64,000 bases of DNA from an uncultured Caulobacteraceae bacterium (GCA_903923135.1 CAIXWN010000080.1:37313-101312); one strand, 5' to 3'; shown: positions 53,766 through 62,990, counted from the stretch's first letter. Numbers and translations are program-made. The notes: generated by a model not told the origin, from the letters alone.

Positions 53766-53943
53766 GGGAATCCAGCGGTGATGATGAGGGGCGAGCGGTT
53801 TTGAACCCGGCGCGCGACCAGCCGTGGACCGGCGGCGTCACGCCGGGCGGGTAATTCGCCGATCGTGGGAAGATATCCTCATCCTCCGCCCTCTATCAGA
53901 CCCGGGAGCCCGTTGCCAGTGTGGTCGGCCGAGAGCGGTCGGC

Positions 53944-54879
53944 TCAGCTGTCCGCGGACAGCACAGCCCGGGCGTTGTCAGCGTCGCGGTGGATCTGGGC
54001 GACCATGGCGTCGATACCTCCGGCGAACTTCTCTTCCGGCCGCAGGAAGCCGATCAGATCGGTCTCGATCGTCTCGCCGTAGATGTCCTCGTCGAACGCG
54101 AACAGCCACACCTCAAGGCGAGGTTCGACCTCGCCGGTAGTCGGATTGACGCCGATGTTGGCCACGCCGTCGAGCTGGCGGCCGTCCGCCAGGCGCGTGC
54201 GCGTGGCGTAGACTCCGAAGCGCGGCGCCACATAGTCGCCCAGAGGCACGTTGGCGGTCGGGAAGCCCAGCTGGCGGCCAAGCTGGCGGCCTTTCTGCAC
54301 AACGCCCTCGATGGCGAAGGGTCGCCCCATGATCGTCCGGGCCAGCTCCGGCCTGCCCTGGCGCAGGGCGTCGCGCGCTGTGGTGGAGGAGATCTTGCCG
54401 GAGGCGTTTTCCACCGCGGTGGCCACCGAGACGGTGAACCCGAACTCCTCGCCATAGCGGCGCATGGCGTCCGGATCGCCGGTCCGGCCCCTGCCGAAGG
54501 TGATGTCGAAGCCGACCGCCACGTGGCGCACGCCAAGCCCCGCCACCAGCACTTCGCTGACGAAGTCATGGTCGGAGAAATTGGCCATCTCCACCCCGAA
54601 GGGCAGCAGATAGAGCCGCTCGCCACCCAGTGTTGATACCGTCCGGGCCAGCTGATGGGCGTTCATCAACCGGAAGGGCGGGGCGTCCGGCTGGAAATGC
54701 ATCCGGGCGTGGGGCTCGAAACTGATCACCCCAAGCGGGGCGCCCACCCCGGCGGCGGCGCGGCGGGCGTCGGCGATGACCCGCTGATGACCGACATGGA
54801 CTCCGTCGAAATTTCCGAGGGCCACAGCGGCGCCGCGATCGGCGTCAGCCAGGCCCTTCCAGCCGTGAATGATCTTCAT
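53944..54879 (-). CDS. ribF: Bifunctional riboflavin kinase / FAD synthetase
   Basis: A 311-residue enzyme converting riboflavin to FMN and FAD. The nucleotidyltransferase half has ALGNFDGVHVGHQRVI near residue 20 and VGFDITFGRGRTGD; the flavokinase half has LGRQLGFPTANVPLG and GVANIGVNPTTGEVEPRLEVWLFAFDEDIYG. ATG 54879 gives the normal start MKIIHGW. It follows the MaoC gene by 7 bases, placing FAD supply with the flavoprotein genes etfAB further upstream in the same strand run. Confidence 0.95.
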   Translation of the reverse strand: MKIIHGWKGLADADRGAAVALGNFDGVHVGHQRVIADARRAAAGVGAPLGVISFEPHARMHFQPDAPPFRLMNAHQLARTVSTLGGERLYLLPFGVEMANFSDHDFVSEVLVAGLGVRHVAVGFDITFGRGRTGDPDAMRRYGEEFGFTVSVATAVENASGKISSTTARDALRQGRPELARTIMGRPFAIEGVVQKGRQLGRQLGFPTANVPLGDYVAPRFGVYATRTRLADGRQLDGVANIGVNPTTGEVEPRLEVWLFAFDEDIYGETIETDLIGFLRPEEKFAGGIDAMVAQIHRDADNARAVLSADS

Positions 54880-54886
54880 GGTCAGC

Positions 54887-55318
54887 TCAACCGCCCCTGC
54901 GTGGCGCGACGATGACCGCCTCGCCGTCCACCACCACCTTGCCATCCACCAGACAGGTGGTCGCCAGGGTGACCCGGGCCTTGGTCTCGTCGATGGCGGT
55001 GATCTCGGCGCGCGCGGTCACCAGGTCCCCGATGCGCACCGGGCGGCGGAAACGCAGGGACTGCGAGAGATAGATGGCCCCGGGCCCGGGCAGCTTTCGG
55101 GCGATCAAGGCCGAGATGTAGCCGGCCGACAGCATGCCATGGGCGATGCGCCCGCCGAACGGCGTCGTGGCCGCATAGGCCTCGTCCAGGTGCACCGGAT
55201 TGTCGTCGCCTGTGACAGCCGCAAAGGCCTCCAGATCGCCGACGCCCACCTCGCGGGAAAGCTCCGCGCTCTGACCGACGCTCAGATCTTCCAGAAACAG
55301 TCCGTTCAAGCGTGTCAT
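54887..55318 (-). CDS. MaoC-like (R)-specific enoyl-CoA hydratase
   Basis: A 143-residue hot-dog-fold hydratase. The hydratase-2 motif is TGDDNPVHLDEAYAATTPFGGRIAHGML, with the Asp38/39 and His43 dyad. Such enzymes hydrate trans-2-enoyl-CoA to (R)-3-hydroxyacyl-CoA and, as PhaJ, can feed beta-oxidation intermediates to PHA synthesis; the presence of phaABR in this window makes that plausible but not shown. Forms a pair with ribF. Confidence 0.88.
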   Translation of the reverse strand: MTRLNGLFLEDLSVGQSAELSREVGVGDLEAFAAVTGDDNPVHLDEAYAATTPFGGRIAHGMLSAGYISALIARKLPGPGAIYLSQSLRFRRPVRIGDLVTARAEITAIDETKARVTLATTCLVDGKVVVDGEAVIVAPRRGG

Positions 55319-55368
55319 CCTCGTTCGACCGGTGAGGTTCTATAGGGTTGCGCGCGATTGGCGAGGGC

Positions 55369-56229
55369 TCACCAGACCAAATCGCCCATGGCGAACTGCG
55401 CGGAGAGCCCTGCGGCGGAAAGAAGGCCGTCGACAGCCGCGGGTGACAGACGCCCGTCAGCTCCTGTCGACTCCGCGCCGTGAATACCCGTGGCGATGAA
55501 AAGGCGGTCCAGGTTCTGCGTCTGGGCGCCGCCGATGTCGGTGAGGACGCCGTCGCCGACAACCAGGATGCGGCGGCGGTCGGGCGTGCGGCCCAGAGCC
55601 TGACCCGCCGCCTCGATGGCCAGGTCATAGATCGGCGCGAACGGCTTGCCGGCCATGACGACGGCTCCACCCAGAGTCTCATAGAGTTCAGCCAGGGCCC
55701 CGCCGCAATAGATCAACCGGTCGCCCCGCTGCACGACCCGGTCGGGGTTGGCGCAGACCATCTCCAGCCCACGGGCCGCCGCCGCGGAAAGGCGCCCACG
55801 ATAGTCCTCGGGAGCCTCGACCTCATCGTCGTCCGGTCCGGTGCAGGCGATGAACCGGGCGTCGTCCAGGCCGCTGAAGGTCAGACCGAGGCCTGCGAAG
55901 AGCGGATCATCGCGCTGTGGACCGATCCGCCACGCCGGCCCGGGCGCCCGGGCGGCGAGCAGCACACGGCTGGCGTCGCCGGAGGTGACGATGCTGGTCC
56001 AGGCCTCGCGCGTCGCCTTCAACTCGTCGAGTTGCTCGACCACGCCGGGCGATGGGCGCGGGGAGTTGGAGATCAGCACGACCGGCCCGCGTTCCGCGCG
56101 CCAGCGGGCAAGAGCGGCGCAGGCGGCGGGAAAGGCCTCGCGGCCATTGTGGATGACTCCCCAGACGTCGCTGAGCAGGACATCATAGCCGCCCGCGACG
56201 CGGGAGAGGCCGTCGATGAGGGTGGTCAT
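55369..56229 (-). CDS. HAD hydrolase of the TIGR01459 (NagD-like) group
   Basis: A 286-residue class IIA HAD phosphatase. Motif I is LLSDVWGVIHNG with nucleophile Asp21; motif II LISNSPRP; motif IV ILVVGDGVLTDIGGAQTQN. In this alphaproteobacterial subgroup the first motif reads DVWGV instead of DxDGT, so the second catalytic Asp is replaced by Gly/Val; activity may be altered. Substrate unknown. ATG 56229 is preferred over earlier in-frame starts. 20 bases downstream of hbd. Confidence 0.88.
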   Translation of the reverse strand: MTTLIDGLSRVAGGYDVLLSDVWGVIHNGREAFPAACAALARWRAERGPVVLISNSPRPSPGVVEQLDELKATREAWTSIVTSGDASRVLLAARAPGPAWRIGPQRDDPLFAGLGLTFSGLDDARFIACTGPDDDEVEAPEDYRGRLSAAAARGLEMVCANPDRVVQRGDRLIYCGGALAELYETLGGAVVMAGKPFAPIYDLAIEAAGQALGRTPDRRRILVVGDGVLTDIGGAQTQNLDRLFIATGIHGAESTGADGRLSPAAVDGLLSAAGLSAQFAMGDLVW

Positions 56230-56249
56230 TGGAGCGGCCCGCGGAGGCT

Positions 56250-57128
56250 CTAACGGGTCGGGACCGGCCGCTCGCCGCGATAATCGTAGAAACCGCGGCC
56301 GACCTTGCGGCCCAGCCAGCCCGCCTCGACATATTTCACCAGCAGGGGGCACGGCCGGTACTTGGAGTCTGCCAGACCGTCGTGCAGCACGTTCATGATC
56401 GACAGCACGGTGTCCAGGCCGATGAAGTCGCCCAGTTCCAAAGGCCCCATCGGGTGGTTCGCGCCCAGCTTGAGGGCGGTGTCGATGGCGTCCACGGTGC
56501 CAACGCCTTCATAGAGAGTGTAGATCGCCTCGTTGATCATCGGCACAAGAACGCGGTTGACGATGAAAGCCGGGAAGTCCTCGGCGTTGGCCGTCGTCTT
56601 GCCGAGCGATTTGGCGAAGGCCACGGCGACCTCATAGGTCCCGGCATCGGTGGCGATGCCGCGGATGATCTCCACCAGCTTCATCAGCGGCACGGGATTC
56701 ATGAAGTGCAGGCCGATGAACCGTTCCGGCCGGTCCGTGGCCGAGGCCAGACGGGTGATGGAGATGGAGGAGGTGTTCGAGGCCAGAAGGGTATTGGCGC
56801 TGAGGTGCGGCTGGAGGGCGCGGAAGATCTTCTTCTTGGTTTCCTCGTCCTCGGTAGCCGCCTCGATGGCCAGATCGGCGCCGCCGATGATCGCCAGACT
56901 CTCGGCCGGGCGGATGCGGGCCAGGGCATGATCCATATCGCTTTCGCCGATGATCCCGCGCGAGACCTGCCGGGTCATGTTGCGGGTGATCAGCTTGAGG
57001 CTGGCGTCGATGCGGTCGGGCGCAACATCGTTGATGAACACGTCATAGCCAGCCAGGGCGCAGACATGGGCTATGCCACTGCCCATCTGCCCCGCGCCGA
57101 TCACGCCGACCGTCCGGATATCCGCCAT
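56250..57128 (-). CDS. 3-hydroxybutyryl-CoA dehydrogenase
   Basis: A 292-residue NAD(P)-dependent (S)-3-hydroxyacyl-CoA dehydrogenase of the short, single-function Hbd/PaaH type. VGVIGAGQMGSGIAHV (residues 7-22) binds the cofactor; FIGLHFMNPVPLMKLVEII carries the catalytic His and Asn region; GFIVNR-like AFIVNRVLVPMINEAI and NHPMGPLELGDFIGLD finish the domain. ATG 57128 is used; the preceding GTG is possible. Follows etfA with a 124-base gap that could hold its own promoter. Confidence 0.94.
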   Translation of the reverse strand: MADIRTVGVIGAGQMGSGIAHVCALAGYDVFINDVAPDRIDASLKLITRNMTRQVSRGIIGESDMDHALARIRPAESLAIIGGADLAIEAATEDEETKKKIFRALQPHLSANTLLASNTSSISITRLASATDRPERFIGLHFMNPVPLMKLVEIIRGIATDAGTYEVAVAFAKSLGKTTANAEDFPAFIVNRVLVPMINEAIYTLYEGVGTVDAIDTALKLGANHPMGPLELGDFIGLDTVLSIMNVLHDGLADSKYRPCPLLVKYVEAGWLGRKVGRGFYDYRGERPVPTR

Positions 57129-57252
57129 CACTACCGCCTCGCGCCTTTTATATCGGCGCCCGCACCCTCACGCGCCTAGACTTGTGACGGTCTTCTTACA
57201 CACGCATCGGGCCCGACGCCAAGCGTTTGCTGCGATGCAGCGCGAACTTGAG

Positions 57253-58197
57253 TCAGTGACCGGCGTCGGTGAGCGCCGCCATCAGCTCGGGAACGGCGAT
57301 CTTGTAGTCCGCCACCAGACCGTAGTCGGCGACCTGGAAGATCGGCGCATCGGCGTCCTTGTTGATGGCGACGATGACCTTGGAGTCCTTCATGCCGGCG
57401 AGATGCTGGATGGCGCCGGAGATCCCCACGGCGATATACAGCTGCGGCGCGACAACCTTGCCGGTCTGACCCACCTGATAATCGTTGGGCGCATAGCCGG
57501 CGTCGACCGCCGCGCGCGAGGCGCCGACGGCGGCCCCCAGCTTGTCAGCCAGCGGCTCTATGACGCGGTGGAATTCCTCCGCCGAACCCATGGCGCGGCC
57601 GCCGGAGACGACAATCTTGGCCCCGGCCAGTTCCGGGCGGTCGGACTTCACCAGTTCGTCGGAGACGAAGCGGGTTTTCGGCGCGCCGGCGCCGGCGTCG
57701 ACTGGTTCGACGGCGGCCGATCCGCCCTCACCGGCCGCCTTGAAGGCGGTGGCGCGGACCGTGATCACCTTCTTGGCGTCGGAGGATTCGACGGTTTCGA
57801 GCGCGTTGCCGGCGTAGATCGGACGCACGAAGGTGGAGGGTCCGACCACCTCGATGATTTCGGAGATCGGCGCCACGTCCAGCAGGGCGGCCACGCGCGG
57901 CGCAAAATTCTTGCCGGCCGAGGTGGCCGGGATGAGTACGGCGTCATAGCCGGCCATCAGAGGCGTGATGCAGGCCGCCACGGCTTCGGCGATCTGTTTG
58001 CCCAGGGCGTCGCTCTGGGCGGTGAGCACCTTGCGCACCCCGGCGATCTTGGCGGCCTCGGCGGCCACGCCGGCCACGCCGTGGCCGGCGACCAGCACAT
58101 CGACGTCGCCGGACAGGGCGAGGGCGGCGGTGACGGTCTTGTGGGTGTTGTCCTTCAACGACGCATTGTCGTGATCGGCGACGACGAGAACGGCCAT
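57253..58197 (-). CDS. etfA: Electron transfer flavoprotein, alpha subunit
   Basis: A 314-residue FAD-binding subunit. Start [11 protein letters not shown]; the C-terminal FAD domain has [37 protein letters not shown], and the signature [19 protein letters not shown] takes electrons from acyl-CoA dehydrogenases and hands them to ETF-quinone oxidoreductase. Starts 2 bases after the etfB stop, so coupled. Confidence 0.96.
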   Translation of the reverse strand: MAVLVVADHDNASLKDNTHKTVTAALALSGDVDVLVAGHGVAGVAAEAAKIAGVRKVLTAQSDALGKQIAEAVAACITPLMAGYDAVLIPATSAGKNFAPRVAALLDVAPISEIIEVVGPSTFVRPIYAGNALETVESSDAKKVITVRATAFKAAGEGGSAAVEPVDAGAGAPKTRFVSDELVKSDRPELAGAKIVVSGGRAMGSAEEFHRVIEPLADKLGAAVGASRAAVDAGYAPNDYQVGQTGKVVAPQLYIAVGISGAIQHLAGMKDSKVIVAINKDADAPIFQVADYGLVADYKIAVPELMAALTDAGH

Positions 58198-58199
58198 GT

Positions 58200-58949
58200 T
58201 CAGATAACTCCGGCTTCGGTCTTGAGTTTCGAGACCAGCTCGGCGGCGGACTCGACCTTGACGCCGGCCACGCGCTTGGCGGGCTCGGTCACTTTGAGAA
58301 CCTTCAGATGACCGCCGCTCAGGCCGCCGAAGTCGTCGGCGGTCTTGATGTCGATGGTCTTCTTCTTGGCCTTCATGATGTTGGGCAGCGACGCATAGCG
58401 CGGCTCGTTGAGGCGCAGATCGGCGGTGACCACGGCCGGCAGGTCCAGTTCGAGCGTCTGCAGGCCGCCATCCACTTCGCGGGTCACGCGAACCGTGTCA
58501 CCGGAAAGTTCGACCTTGGAGGCGAATGTCGCCTGCGGCCAGTCGAGCAGGGCCGACAGCATCTGACCCACGGCGTTGTTGTCGCCGTCGATGGCCTGCT
58601 TGCCCATGAGGATCAGGCCCGGCCCTTCGGCGAGGGCCACGGCCTTGAGCAGCTTGGCCACTTCAAGGGGTTCGGGATCGGCGTCGGTCTGCACCAGTAT
58701 GCCCCGGTCGCCACCCATCGCCAGGGCGGTGCGGATGGTTTCCTGGGCCTGGATCGGGCCGATGGACACCACGATGATCTCTTCGGCGAGACCTTTTTCC
58801 TTGAGGCGAACCGCCTCTTCCACGGCGATTTCGCAGAAGGGGTTCATCGACATTTTCACGTTGGCGAGATCGACGCCGGTCTGGTCGGACTTCACCCGAG
58901 CCTTGACGTTGTAGTCGATCACCCTTTTGACCGGGACCAGAATTTTCAT
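58200..58949 (-). CDS. etfB: Electron transfer flavoprotein, beta subunit
   Basis: A 249-residue AMP-binding subunit, partner of Etf[20 protein letters not shown] is the classic start; [19 protein letters not shown] and [20 protein letters not shown] the nucleotide region; [25 protein letters not shown] is the ETF beta signature containing the recognition loop. ATG 58949 is used; the frame is open upstream but non-coding. Confidence 0.96.
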   Translation of the reverse strand: MKILVPVKRVIDYNVKARVKSDQTGVDLANVKMSMNPFCEIAVEEAVRLKEKGLAEEIIVVSIGPIQAQETIRTALAMGGDRGILVQTDADPEPLEVAKLLKAVALAEGPGLILMGKQAIDGDNNAVGQMLSALLDWPQATFASKVELSGDTVRVTREVDGGLQTLELDLPAVVTADLRLNEPRYASLPNIMKAKKKTIDIKTADDFGGLSGGHLKVLKVTEPAKRVAGVKVESAAELVSKLKTEAGVI

Positions 58950-59103
58950 GGACATCCAAACCTTCAGCGAGCGGCGCCACGCCAATAGCGCCCCCAGCGC
59001 ACTTTGCAAGCCGGTGCGCGGCGGGTTTCGGAGTGAGGCGAGCCAAAACCGCCGCACCGGGCGGGTCTGGCCCATCGGCCGCCCGCCCTCTAATAGGGCC
59101 GAC

Positions 59104-59388
59104 ATGAACCGCTGGATCACCACAACCAAACTCGTTCTCGTCGGACTGTTCGTCGTCGCGACCCTGAGCGCGGCCGCCTACGACTGGTGGTTCGTCTGGC
59201 CCGCCCAGAAGTGCGACCAGGCCGGCGCCTGGTGGGACCCGAAGGACCATCAGTGCCTGACCCCCATGCCGATCTGGCGGATCACCGGCCACCTGCCCGG
59301 GACGACGTCCCCCGCCGCGGCGCGGACCGCGCCGACGGCCCCGGCCGCCAAGGCGCCGGCCGCTGCGGAGGCGAGGCCGAAATCCTAG
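59104..59388 (+). CDS. Small membrane-anchored protein, conserved hypothetical
   Basis: A 94-residue protein: one N-terminal helix ([19 protein letters not shown]), a Trp-rich periplasmic segment with two cysteines (Cys37 in QKCDQAG, Cys51 in HQCLTP) and WWDPKDHQC, then an Ala/Pro-rich tail. The composition of the middle looks selected rather than random, and it begins right after the divergent etfB promoter region. I do not know a function. The only plus-strand gene between etfB and the adenosyltransferase. Confidence 0.7.
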   Translation: MNRWITTTKLVLVGLFVVATLSAAAYDWWFVWPAQKCDQAGAWWDPKDHQCLTPMPIWRITGHLPGTTSPAAARTAPTAPAAKAPAAAEARPKS

Positions 59389-59401
59389 GAGCGGAGATCG
59401 C

Positions 59402-59992
59402 CTATCGGGTCGCGGCGGGGACCCACAGCACATCGCCCCGACCCTGGGCGTTGGCGTACCGCGAGGCGACGAACAGCAGGTCGGAGAGGCGGTTGAGATA
59501 GCGCAGCGCCGGGCCGTGCGGCGGCGGGCCGTCGTCCGTCGGCGGCGCCGCCCGGACGAACGCGATGCCCCGGCGCTCGGCGCGCCGGCAGACTGTGCGG
59601 GCCAGATGCAGCAGGGCCGCCGCCCGCGCGCCACCCGGCAGCACGAAGGACGTCAGCGGTGTCAGGTCGGCGTTGAGACGATCGATCTCGCTTTCCAGGC
59701 GGGCCACCTGGCCATCGACGATGCGCAGGGCTGGAAAGGCCGCCTCTCCCTGGTCGGGCGTGGCCAGGTCGGCGCCCAGATCGAAGAGATCGTTCTGGAT
59801 GCGCGCCAGGATCGGATCGAGGACGACATCCGCGGCCGTCTCCAGTCGCACCAGACCCATGACGGCGTTGAGTTCGTCCACCGCGCCGTAGGCCTCGACG
59901 CGGGGATCGGCCTTGGTGACCGTCTCGCCGGTGACCAGACGGGTCTCGCCCGCGTCGCCGGTGCGGGTGTAGATCTTGTTGAGCAGGACCAT
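59402..59992 (-). CDS. Cob(I)alamin adenosyltransferase, PduO type
   Basis: A 196-residue trimeric enzyme that transfers adenosyl from ATP to cobalamin. The N-terminal TRTGDAGETRL binds ATP; EAYGAVDELNAVMGLVR and the later FVLPGGARAAALLHLARTVCRRAERR (split here by FV) hold the conserved Arg/Asp/Glu positions. C-terminal RYLNRLSDLLFVASRYAN is standard. Implies B12-dependent enzymes elsewhere in the genome. 18 bases downstream of the twin-TM small protein. Confidence 0.93.
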   Translation of the reverse strand: MVLLNKIYTRTGDAGETRLVTGETVTKADPRVEAYGAVDELNAVMGLVRLETAADVVLDPILARIQNDLFDLGADLATPDQGEAAFPALRIVDGQVARLESEIDRLNADLTPLTSFVLPGGARAAALLHLARTVCRRAERRGIAFVRAAPPTDDGPPPHGPALRYLNRLSDLLFVASRYANAQGRGDVLWVPAATR

Positions 59993-60010
59993 GGGTCGTC
60001 TCCCGGGGGG

Positions 60011-60214
60011 CTAGCGGCCGTGACCCAGAACCAGGGCCGCCACCACCAGTATGGCCACCGCACAGGCCTGCAACAGCACGCGCAGACGCATCAGCTTGTT
60101 CGACCATGTGCGCCCGAACTCGCCGCCGCGGAACAGGGCGTAGATGCCGAAGCCGAGGGTGACGGCCACGGCCGCCAGGGCCACCGGGATGAGGATGAGG
60201 AAGAAACCACGCAT
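60011..60214 (-). CDS. Twin-transmembrane small protein (HIG1-like)
   Basis: A 67-residue protein with two helices (LILIPVALAAVAVTLGFGIYAL and LLQACAVAILVVAALVLG) joined by a loop GGEFGRTWSNKLMRLRV. This matches the small HIG1-domain proteins commonly found just upstream of the PduO-type adenosyltransferase in alphaproteobacteria. In other systems HIG1 proteins associate with respiratory complexes; role here unproven. ATG 60214 starts MRGFFLIL. Confidence 0.85.
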   Translation of the reverse strand: MRGFFLILIPVALAAVAVTLGFGIYALFRGGEFGRTWSNKLMRLRVLLQACAVAILVVAALVLGHGR

Positions 60215-60323
60215 GAACCCGGTCTTAGGCCGATGAGGCCGCCGCCGCCAGTCGCCGAACGCGGCTCCGTCTTGTGAGGTCGCCGCCCCGGGCCTAAACA
60301 GGCCCCAACCTGGGGAGGCCGCC

Positions 60324-60947
60324 ATGATCGTACTGCACCATCTCAACAACTCGCGCTCGCAGCGCATCCTCTGGCTGCTGGAGGAGCTGGGCGCGCCCTA
60401 TGAGATCCGTTTCTATCAGCGGGACGCGGTGACCAATCTGGCGCCGCCGGAACTGAAGGCGGTCCATCCCCTGGGCAAGTCGCCAGTGATCACCGATGGC
60501 GACCTGACCATCGCCGAGTCCGGCGCCATCGTCGACTACATCATCCGCAAGCACGGCGGCGGGGCGTTTTCTCCCACCGCCGGCACGGCCGCCCACGAGG
60601 CCTATCTGGAATGGCTGCACTACGCCGAGGGTTCGGCGATGCTGCCGTTGATGATCAACCTCTATGTGATGCGCCTGGGCGAGGCCGGCGCGCCTCTGAA
60701 GGACCGCATCGACAGCGAGATCGACAACAATCTGGGCTATATCGAGGCGGCGCTCGAGGGCCACGACTACATCCTGCTGCGCGGTTTCACCGGGGCGGAC
60801 GTGCAGCTGAGCTTTGTCGGCGAGGTCGCGCGGGCGTTCGGCAGATTGGCCCGCTATCCGAACATCGCCGCCTGGGTGACGCGCCTGCACGCGCGCCCGG
60901 CGTTCAGGGCGTCCCTGGAAAAGGGCGGGGCCTACAACCTGGCCTAA
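60324..60947 (+). CDS. Glutathione S-transferase
   Basis: A 207-residue protein with the N-terminal thioredoxin-like domain (MIVLHHLNNSRSQRILWLLEELG; KSPVITDGDLTIAESGAIVDYI) and a helical C-terminal domain (YPNIAAWVTRLHARPAF). The catalytic Ser/Tyr position near residue 10-12 (NNSRS) suggests a serine-type or beta-like enzyme. Substrate unknown. Convergent with the alpha/beta hydrolase gene, 4 bases apart. Confidence 0.92.
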   Translation: MIVLHHLNNSRSQRILWLLEELGAPYEIRFYQRDAVTNLAPPELKAVHPLGKSPVITDGDLTIAESGAIVDYIIRKHGGGAFSPTAGTAAHEAYLEWLHYAEGSAMLPLMINLYVMRLGEAGAPLKDRIDSEIDNNLGYIEAALEGHDYILLRGFTGADVQLSFVGEVARAFGRLARYPNIAAWVTRLHARPAFRASLEKGGAYNLA

Positions 60948-60951
60948 GGCT

Positions 60952-61728
60952 CTACTCCTCCCAGCCCTCCAGGAAGTCGAACACCGCCGCCTTGAACAGG
61001 GCGTGAGGGATCGCGGAGAAATGATCGCAGGCGGGCAGGGTCACCGCCCGGGCGCCCGGGATGGCGTCGGCCAGAACCTGCGGATCGCCGGCCAGTTCGT
61101 CACGGCTGCCGGCCACCACCAGGGTGGGAACGCCGAGGGTCCACAGGTCGTCGCCGCTGGCGGGAGCGCCACGACCCTGGCTACAGGCGGCGAGAGCCAG
61201 GCGGTCCTCACCCTGGTTCTCGGCGAACTGGCGGAACCCGCGCAAGGTCGGGTCGGTGATCGACGCCGGATCGTCGGTGGTCAGGGCCTCGGCCATCGTC
61301 ATGGTGGTCCGGGAGACCGGCTCGCCGCTGAGCATCCGTCCGCCGACGCCGCCGAGGATGAGGTTGTTCACCCGACTGGGCGCATCGAGGGCCACGGCCA
61401 GCGACAAATGGGCGCCCATTGAATAGCCGAGCAGGTCCACCCGCCTCAACTCCAGGTGGTCGATCAGGGCGACGATGTCGCCGGCCATCTGGTCGCGGCC
61501 GTAGGCGGCGGGCTCGTGCGGCTTGTCGCTCTCGCCATGGCCACGCAGATCAAGCGCCACAGCCCGGTAGCCCTTGCGCTCGAAGGCGCTCAGCCAGCCG
61601 AGCCGCCGCCAGTTCTCCGCCCGGCTGGTGGCGAAGCCGTGAACGAGGACCACAGTCCCCAGTGTCGCCCCGGCCGGAGCGATATCGTCATAGGCGAGGC
61701 TCAGCCCGCCGGATTGAAAGGTCGCCAT
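60952..61728 (-). CDS. Alpha/beta fold hydrolase
   Basis: A 258-residue serine hydrolase. VVLVHGFATS gives the oxyanion region, LDLRGHGESDKP the cap-proximal strand, and nucleophile Ser103 lies in GYSMGAH; TLVVAGSRDEL supplies the Asp region and ACDHFSAIP the His. ATG 61728 begins MATFQSGGLSLAYDD; the frame is open far upstream but that part is non-coding. Substrate unknown; esterase or epoxide-hydrolase-like. Confidence 0.9.
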   Translation of the reverse strand: MATFQSGGLSLAYDDIAPAGATLGTVVLVHGFATSRAENWRRLGWLSAFERKGYRAVALDLRGHGESDKPHEPAAYGRDQMAGDIVALIDHLELRRVDLLGYSMGAHLSLAVALDAPSRVNNLILGGVGGRMLSGEPVSRTTMTMAEALTTDDPASITDPTLRGFRQFAENQGEDRLALAACSQGRGAPASGDDLWTLGVPTLVVAGSRDELAGDPQVLADAIPGARAVTLPACDHFSAIPHALFKAAVFDFLEGWEE

Positions 61729-61791
61729 GCCGGCAGGGTAAACGCGACGCCCCCCTTGAGCAAAGGGCTCCGGGCGCCTTAATCGAGAGAC

Positions 61792-62253
61792 ATGAACGAG
61801 GAAGTCTTCATCGGCGGCTGGACCCTGTCGCGGCTGCGCGAGCGCACCCAGACCGAGCGATGGGCGGTGTGGAAGCGCGCGCGGTCCCTGCATTCGGCCG
61901 AGGGCAATCATCTGGCCAGGGCGATCGAGATGCTGGGGCTGCCCTACGCCGAGCCTGAGCCGTTGACCGGCGAGGACCCCCTGCTCGAGCGGATTCGAAC
62001 GGTGTTCGCCTCGCCTGCGGCGCGGTCGGCTGCCATCGAGGCGACCCTTGACGGCCTGCCGGCCATGGCGGGTGTCGACACCCTGCTGCACGACGAGTTG
62101 GGCGAGGAATACCGCCTCAATCCCGCCGCCGTCCCCACCGCCGAGACCCTCACCGCCGAGTTGATGGCGTCGCTCGGCTACGCCGAGGCCGGCCGGAAGC
62201 CCCTGCCCAAGCGCTGCGTGGCGCGCTCCGGGATCTTCTGGAAACGGGGATAG
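61792..62253 (+). CDS. Conserved hypothetical cytoplasmic protein
   Basis: A 153-residue protein without signal peptide or membrane helix, charged and helical in pattern. It starts MNEEVFIGGWTLSRLRERTQ and has IEMLGLPYAEPEPLTGEDPLLERI in the middle and KPLPKRCVARSGIFWKRG at the end. I do not recognise a family. The codon pattern and third-position GC look like the neighbours, so it is likely real. It sits alone between two minus-strand genes. Confidence 0.65.
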   Translation: MNEEVFIGGWTLSRLRERTQTERWAVWKRARSLHSAEGNHLARAIEMLGLPYAEPEPLTGEDPLLERIRTVFASPAARSAAIEATLDGLPAMAGVDTLLHDELGEEYRLNPAAVPTAETLTAELMASLGYAEAGRKPLPKRCVARSGIFWKRG

Positions 62254-62275
62254 CGGCCGCGACCCGGAGCCCTGC

Positions 62276-62302
62276 CCGATCTGATCGCAGAAACCAGATC
62301 GG
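62276..62302. terminator. Weak hairpin between convergent genes
   Basis: CCGATCTG (62276-62283) and CAGATCGG (62295-62302) form an 8-pair stem with an 11-base loop, placed between the hypothetical gene and the convergent GNAT gene. No U run follows on either strand, so termination is only a guess from position. Confidence 0.35.
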
Positions 62303-62328
62303 ATCAGGAGGGCTGTGGACCTTTGATT

Positions 62329-62826
62329 CTAGAGGTGCAGGGCCATCAGCACCTCGTCGATATACCGGTCGTGCAGCCGGACCGCCCGGCGTTCAAGGCC
62401 GTAGGGAACGAAGCCCATGCGGGCGTACAGCCCCTGGGCCCTGAGATTGAAATCGCCGACGCCAAGTTCGAGCACCGTGATCCCGACGCCGCGGGCATGT
62501 TCGATGATCGCCGAGAAGAGCCGGTCGCCGGTTCCGCCACCGCGGGCGGTCGGGCTGAGATAGACTCCCCAGATGGTCGCCTTGTGCTCGACGTTGGCGC
62601 CGACGAAGCGGTCCAGGCCCGCCATGCCCAGGCAGCGGCCCCGGTCGTCGAACACGCCCCAGACCGCTCCCCGGGCGAGAGGTTCGCTGAAATCCTCGCC
62701 GCCGCGCGCCAGTGCGACGTCGAGGCGTTCGGCGAAAGCCGGAGGATTGTCGGCCAGGGCCGCCAGCCGAATGGCTTTCAGCACCCCGGTCTCGTCCGGC
62801 CGGAAGGGACGGATGTCCAGGTTCAT
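62329..62826 (-). CDS. GNAT family N-acetyltransferase
   Basis: A 165-residue acetyltransferase. ATIWGVYLSPTARGGGTGDRLFSAIIEHA carries the acetyl-CoA pyrophosphate loop (R-G-G-G-T-G), and LGVGDFNLRAQGLYARMGFVPYG is the late GNAT motif. ATG 62826 (MNLDIRPFRPDE) is preferred over TTG 62871. Substrate unknown. It follows pnp on the same strand but a strong terminator lies between them. Confidence 0.87.
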   Translation of the reverse strand: MNLDIRPFRPDETGVLKAIRLAALADNPPAFAERLDVALARGGEDFSEPLARGAVWGVFDDRGRCLGMAGLDRFVGANVEHKATIWGVYLSPTARGGGTGDRLFSAIIEHARGVGITVLELGVGDFNLRAQGLYARMGFVPYGLERRAVRLHDRYIDEVLMALHL

Positions 62827-62905
62827 GCGACCCGCCCCGGTCCCGTGGTCATCGCCAGTCTCATTGCGCAACCCCTGCCGCCTTTGTGGAGGCGCTTAGA
62901 CGGCA

Positions 62906-62934
62906 AAGGGCCCGCGGACAAGCCGCGGGCCCTT
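62906..62934 (-). terminator. Intrinsic terminator of pnp
   Basis: AAGGGCCCGCGG (62906-62917) pairs perfectly with CCGCGGGCCCTT (62923-62934), 12 pairs with a 5-base loop, 57 bases after the pnp stop. On the minus strand it is followed by TTTGCCG, a short U tract. Confidence 0.75.
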
Positions 62935-62990
62935 GAGTCGGTCGCTCCGCATCCGCCCGCCGGCCCCGCGAGCGGGGCAGGCGCAAGGCG

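Noticed and set aside
53829..53846. CCGGCG/CGCCGG hairpin after ribF as terminator
   Set aside because: Only six pairs, no U run on either strand, and such repeats are expected by chance at this GC content.
53947..53962. 16-base perfect palindrome at the end of ribF
   Set aside because: It lies in coding sequence and is explained by the codons; no second copy or partner site was seen.
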